A DNA stretch of 21,907 bases from Smittium culicis (Eukaryota; Kickxellomycota; Harpellomycetes; Harpellales; Legeriomycetaceae), in the NCBI GenBank assembly GCA_001970855.1, contig LSSN01000893.1, positions 1 to 21,907 of the forward strand. Reading direction: 5' to 3'. Numbering within the stretch: the first letter of the stretch is position 1; every line of letters starts with the position of its first letter. Position numbers and translations under genes: made by a program. A model generated the notes under the pieces. That model was given only the letters and a program-made list of their open reading frames with translations. It had not been told where the DNA came from and did no database searches. This document shows positions 18,828 through 21,907 of this stretch, in pieces.

Positions 18828-20777
18828 ATTAAGCTTCTCTATTTACTGACCTAACTATAAATTTTAATTTGACTTTATTTTTTGGCCATGACGCAAAAAA
18901 TTTTTATATTGTTTTTAAAAATTATTGAGCCGAATGCCTTTTTTACTTAGCTGATTTTATTAATATTTTTTTCTACAAGAAACATTTTAATATTTGTTCA
19001 ATTACATTGAAGCAATCATAACTCTAAAAAAAAACTTTTGCGCGGTGCTCCAAGTTATTATAAATAATTATTTGTTTGTTTTAGGTAAAACATAATTCAG
19101 CTAATTTTTATATTTGATATATCCAGAACTTTCATGAGAATAGTAGAAAGTGTCAAATATATTTTTTTAATATGCTTAACTTAACGTGAATTTCTGATGT
19201 ACAATATTATTTTAAACAACCGAGATATCAACTAAAATAAATTTCGGATGAGTATAACCTAAAAATTACAATTCAATTATTAAAAAATAAAAACTAATGA
19301 TTATATGTAAACTAAATAATTTTCACATAAAATCTTTGTTGTATTAATTTTCAATAGATTAAATGAAATATCCGACGTGAGTAATTAAAGGCTAATTCTC
19401 ACCAAATTTACAGTTCCAATTAATTTTTTTAGAATCTTTCCATTATTTTTTAATTTAGATAATTATTATTTACCTTGTGCTAGAGGTAATAGGAAGAATT
19501 TGCACTTTTTTTTTTCGCTTAATCCAGTTCAGTAATGATAAATCTTTTTATTTTATTATTTTTTTCTTCAATATTTATCATTTATATTAAAAGTGTTTAA
19601 ATTAGTATGAATATTCCCCTTTAAATTATCGAAATGATTAAAAATAAACTCCAATTTTTGGTTTAAATGAATAAATAAATATATAATATAATAAAAAATT
19701 GATTTTACTACATCTTTTGAAAAAAAATTATTAAAAATAGCATTTTTTAAAAAGTAAATATTAGAGAAAGCCAAAACATATTAAACTCCATAAAACCAAT
19801 TCACTTCAGATTTTATATTCTTTTTAATAAATATCCATTAGAAATTATAGGTTGATTGAATTATTTAAAGGATATTGATCTTTGATCCGAAATACTTAGT
19901 ATATAAAAGTATACTAGCCACCAAATCGATATCGACATAAAATAATAACATTAACTTTATGTAATTTTAAGGACGATGGAACGAAACTTATAAAATGTGA
20001 ATATTTTATTAAATCTTTATAAATATATAAGACTAATTATGAAATCTATTCCGATTAATTTATTTTAACGGGAGAATAAAAATTTCAGTATTTATCCTGA
20101 TACTGATGCCATTATATATAATTAAAAATTATTGTGTGCACAGATATAATTCAAATTTAACGATAGAAAAGAAAATTTTAGATTTTGGCGTATCTCTAGT
20201 TAAAAATTTATTCTTAATAAGGAAATAGTAAAATGAAATAGTACTGTTAAAAAAAAAACATTTTAAATTGTTGATAAATATAAATTGTAAATTTATCAAT
20301 ATTATGGGTTGAATAAAAGTACTAATTTCTATAGAATTTATTTAATTTAATCGAAATTTAAATTGTATTTTATATTTAATTTGATAAAAAATAGTATCGC
20401 CTAAAAAACTTCAATATTCAAATTATGTAATAAGATCAATTAAAAAAATTAAATCATTAAACCAAAACTCTATGTAGTTCGAAAATTATATTCTCATTTC
20501 CAATATGAATCACTCATAATATCAAAAATAGATAAAAAATAAGAATGTCATATGATTTTACAAAAAATCTAATATAATGCAAAAAATTATTTGTTTAAAT
20601 TATATAACTTGATTAAAAAGCAGAATAGATTAATATTAATTTCGCACGAATTAATTGTATTTTAGATAAACACCAATCATTTAGAAAAAATAATTAACAA
20701 CTATACATAACAATACTTTAATTAAAGATATGGTTATTATAAAAATTTTAAATTCTATAAATAGTATAAATAATAAG

Positions 20778-21450
20778 ACTTCCCTCAGCCGCTCAAGAAG
20801 CTCGGCACCCACTGGGGATTGGTTCAAGGGGGTTAGTGAATCACTTATACTTTGCAGTATAAGTGATCTGGGTACGCGGATGCCGTTCAAAAATTTGGTA
20901 GCTTCCAGCTCAAAATTCTGATCGGCTGTGCCAGCACGAAGCTGGCTCAAAGATTTTTTAGACTCCCCCCCAAAGAGTTTTCCAACTAGCCCCATCCGGG
21001 CTTCGTTGAAACTTGAAAGTAAATTTTTTTAGTCAGAGCGGATCGGCGTCGGTATGAACCGGCCGATCGTCGTTGATCGGTGATTTCGCCACCAGCTGCA
21101 GTTCAGAAGTATGTGGTCGACCGTCTCAGGCACACAAAATTTGCAGCAGGGGCAAAATCTTTTGAATTTTTGGTCGACGATTTTCATTTTCGACAGTCGC
21201 TGCGCAGTCCGGAATGTGCCCATACGCATTTTCCCAATGTCCTGAAGGCCCAGCTTCAGGCCCGGATACATTGCTTGAAGGTCAACGCAGCTGCCTTTTT
21301 TGCCGATTATCCGATCCACCGTCCACCGGTGAATCACAGACCGGTTATTTCGTCGTTTCCGGTAGACTATCGTGATGATAGTCTGACCGTTTGAATCTTG
21401 AGAGCAGAATTTTTTGATCCACCGGGCGCTCCCGGTCACCCAGGTGGCCA
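20778..21450 (-). pseudogene. LINE C-terminal region with zf-RVT-like knuckle
   Basis: The frame runs from MATWVTGSARW through FRTAQRLSKMKIVDQKFKRF and the zinc-knuckle segment CPCCKFCVPETVDHILLNC (spacing as in zf-RVT domains of LINE polymerases) to a TAA at 21031-21029. The same frame then stays open for about 80 more codons (SSFNEARMGLVGKLFGGESK onward) until the GC-rich sequence ends near 20778. The single TAA in an otherwise open frame looks like a point mutation in a once-continuous C-terminus. The only candidate starts are internal (for example TTG at 21484), so this is not an independent gene. Confidence 0.7.
20840..20867. other. Perfect 12-bp hairpin inside the LINE
   Basis: ATCACTTATACT and AGTATAAGTGAT are exact reverse complements around TTGC. 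It is near the 3' end of the element (minus-strand sense), inside the region still open in the C-terminal frame. Some LINEs use a 3' stem-loop for recognition by their reverse transcriptase; whether this one does is unknown. Confidence 0.45.
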
Positions 21451-21599
21451 TCATATTCGGTAGGGTTGAAAACTTAATTTCCAACTCTCACTGCGATTTT
21501 CGGGGCATCATACATGCCCTTGATCATATTGAAGATTTTCCCCCCAATGTCCACTGATCGCAGTTTATGCAGTAGGGTCATATGGGGGATTATTCTTCG
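21450..21599 (-). pseudogene. LINE reverse-transcriptase fragment
   Basis: A different frame from the upstream piece reads IPHMTLLHKLRSVDIGGKIF, then MIKGMYDAPKIAVRVGN, a TAA at 21476-21474, and VFNPTEYDG. This resembles the LINE reverse-transcriptase segment just before the GVRQGCPLSP-type motif. That motif and the YxDD catalytic core do not follow, because the sequence jumps at about 21450 to the C-terminal region in a third frame. Confidence 0.6.
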
Positions 21600-21802
21600 T
21601 CAATTTTCGAAATTTTTTTCGCCGCTTTTTTATTTTTTTTCAGGGTGTTCTTTGACTGCACAATTTTTATGGTTTCACCAGGTGCATCCAGCGCACTGAG
21701 CCGAGCAGATTAATCACTAACGGTATTGATTATGCCGGCGAATAGCTCATTTAAGCCCATTTCCGTATCGGCTAGCACTGTAAATGGGTAGCACTTACAA
21801 CC
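21593..21802 (-). pseudogene. LINE endonuclease tail and linker remnant
   Basis: The frame reads CYPFTVLADTEMGLNELFAG and so on, hits an in-frame TAA at 21712-21710, and continues with SARLSALDAPGETIKIVQSK and a lysine-rich stretch before a TAA at 21592-21590. The composition and place in the element suggest the end of the endonuclease domain and the linker to the reverse transcriptase; that domain assignment is an inference. The 5' part of the element is missing or lies beyond this AT-rich boundary. Confidence 0.5.
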
Positions 21803-21907
21803 TTATTTCAATATTTAAACTTTGTCTACAGAGACAAAAATTGATAGTTTTAGTCAATTTTATTTAAAAGAGGCTTCATAGAAATATTCTCTTTATACAA
21901 AAAAAAA
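21803..21907. other. AT-rich end of window
   Basis: The sequence returns to AT-rich DNA and ends in an A run. A 7-bp hairpin (TTTGTCT, ACAG loop, AGACAAA at 21821-21838) is the only structure seen. Confidence 0.5.

Larger units (their letters stand above)
18072..20770. other. AT-rich intergenic region, no gene seen
   Basis: The left end is the transporter's promoter region. A minus-strand frame at 19568-19774 has only AT-driven composition. A (TTTTTG)n tract lies at 18798-18827. Near 19897-19935 there is a 7-bp inverted repeat (TAGTATA...TATACTA) followed by the palindrome TCGATATCGA. None of these can be given a function. Confidence 0.6.
20778..21802 (-). mobile_element. Decayed LINE (non-LTR) retrotransposon fragment
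   Basis: A GC-rich island in very AT-rich surroundings. The minus strand carries, in transcript order, a stretch read as the end of the endonuclease domain plus a linker (21802-21593), a short reverse-transcriptase piece (21599-21450) and the C-terminal zinc-knuckle region (21450-20778). These are in different frames, which shows internal deletions; the catalytic YxDD part of the reverse transcriptase is absent. Element edges are placed where base composition changes, so they are approximate. No target-site duplication was identified. The copy cannot encode a working transposition protein. Confidence 0.75.

Noticed and set aside
19568..19774. 68-residue minus-strand frame
   Set aside because: The residue mix is AT-driven and there is no recognisable feature.
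21080..21394. 104-residue plus-strand frame
   Set aside because: It is antisense to the LINE zinc-knuckle region; the minus strand carries the recognisable domain.

Overview
The window looks like nuclear DNA of an AT-rich fungus with intron-containing genes. Intergenic DNA is very AT-rich and full of homopolymer runs. Coding exons are clearly less AT-rich. Two genes are split by short introns (62 to 340 bp) that are all GT...AG. The standard stop code fits, since TAA, TAG and TGA each end a gene. The gene content (mitochondrial D-2-hydroxyacid dehydrogenases, a CCR4/nocturnin-type nuclease, a fungal monocarboxylate-transporter-like protein) and a LINE fragment with a CPCC...H...C zinc knuckle suggest an early-diverging fungus. 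From memory, gut fungi of the Smittium/Zancudomyces kind fit best; that placement is an inference, not shown by the sequence.

Layout. 1-4700: AT-rich intergenic DNA with two short tandem duplications and one coding-like minus-strand fragment (3823-3977). 4833-7852 (+): a 10-exon D-2-hydroxyglutarate/D-lactate dehydrogenase-family gene (562 aa), called copy A here. 9522-10931 (-): an intronless exonuclease/endonuclease/phosphatase-fold gene of the CCR4/nocturnin/Angel/NGL family (469 aa). 12509-15178 (-): a 9-exon paralogue of copy A (572 aa), copy B, in opposite orientation and facing it. 16785-18071 (-): an intronless 12-TM major facilitator of the monocarboxylate transporter type (428 aa). 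18072-20770: AT-rich, no gene seen. 20778-21802 (-): a GC-rich, decayed LINE retrotransposon piece with internal deletions and stops.

How the genes may work together. Copies A and B would oxidise D-2-hydroxyacids (D-2-hydroxyglutarate, D-lactate) in mitochondria, and the transporter could move a monocarboxylate across a membrane. A rare 7-mer, ACCCCCT, lies 150-291 bp upstream of all three of these start codons, which hints at shared regulation. Copy B keeps the family's substrate-site residues better than copy A; copy A has changed the glycine-rich flavin loop and the YKYD segment but keeps the metal-binding and His residues and an intact reading frame. The nuclease gene between the two copies has no obvious metabolic link.

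No CRISPR array, tRNA, rRNA or clearly new system was found. The most interesting items are the inverted paralogue pair with one changed active site, the shared upstream C-rich motif, and the hidden coding-like fragment left of copy A.
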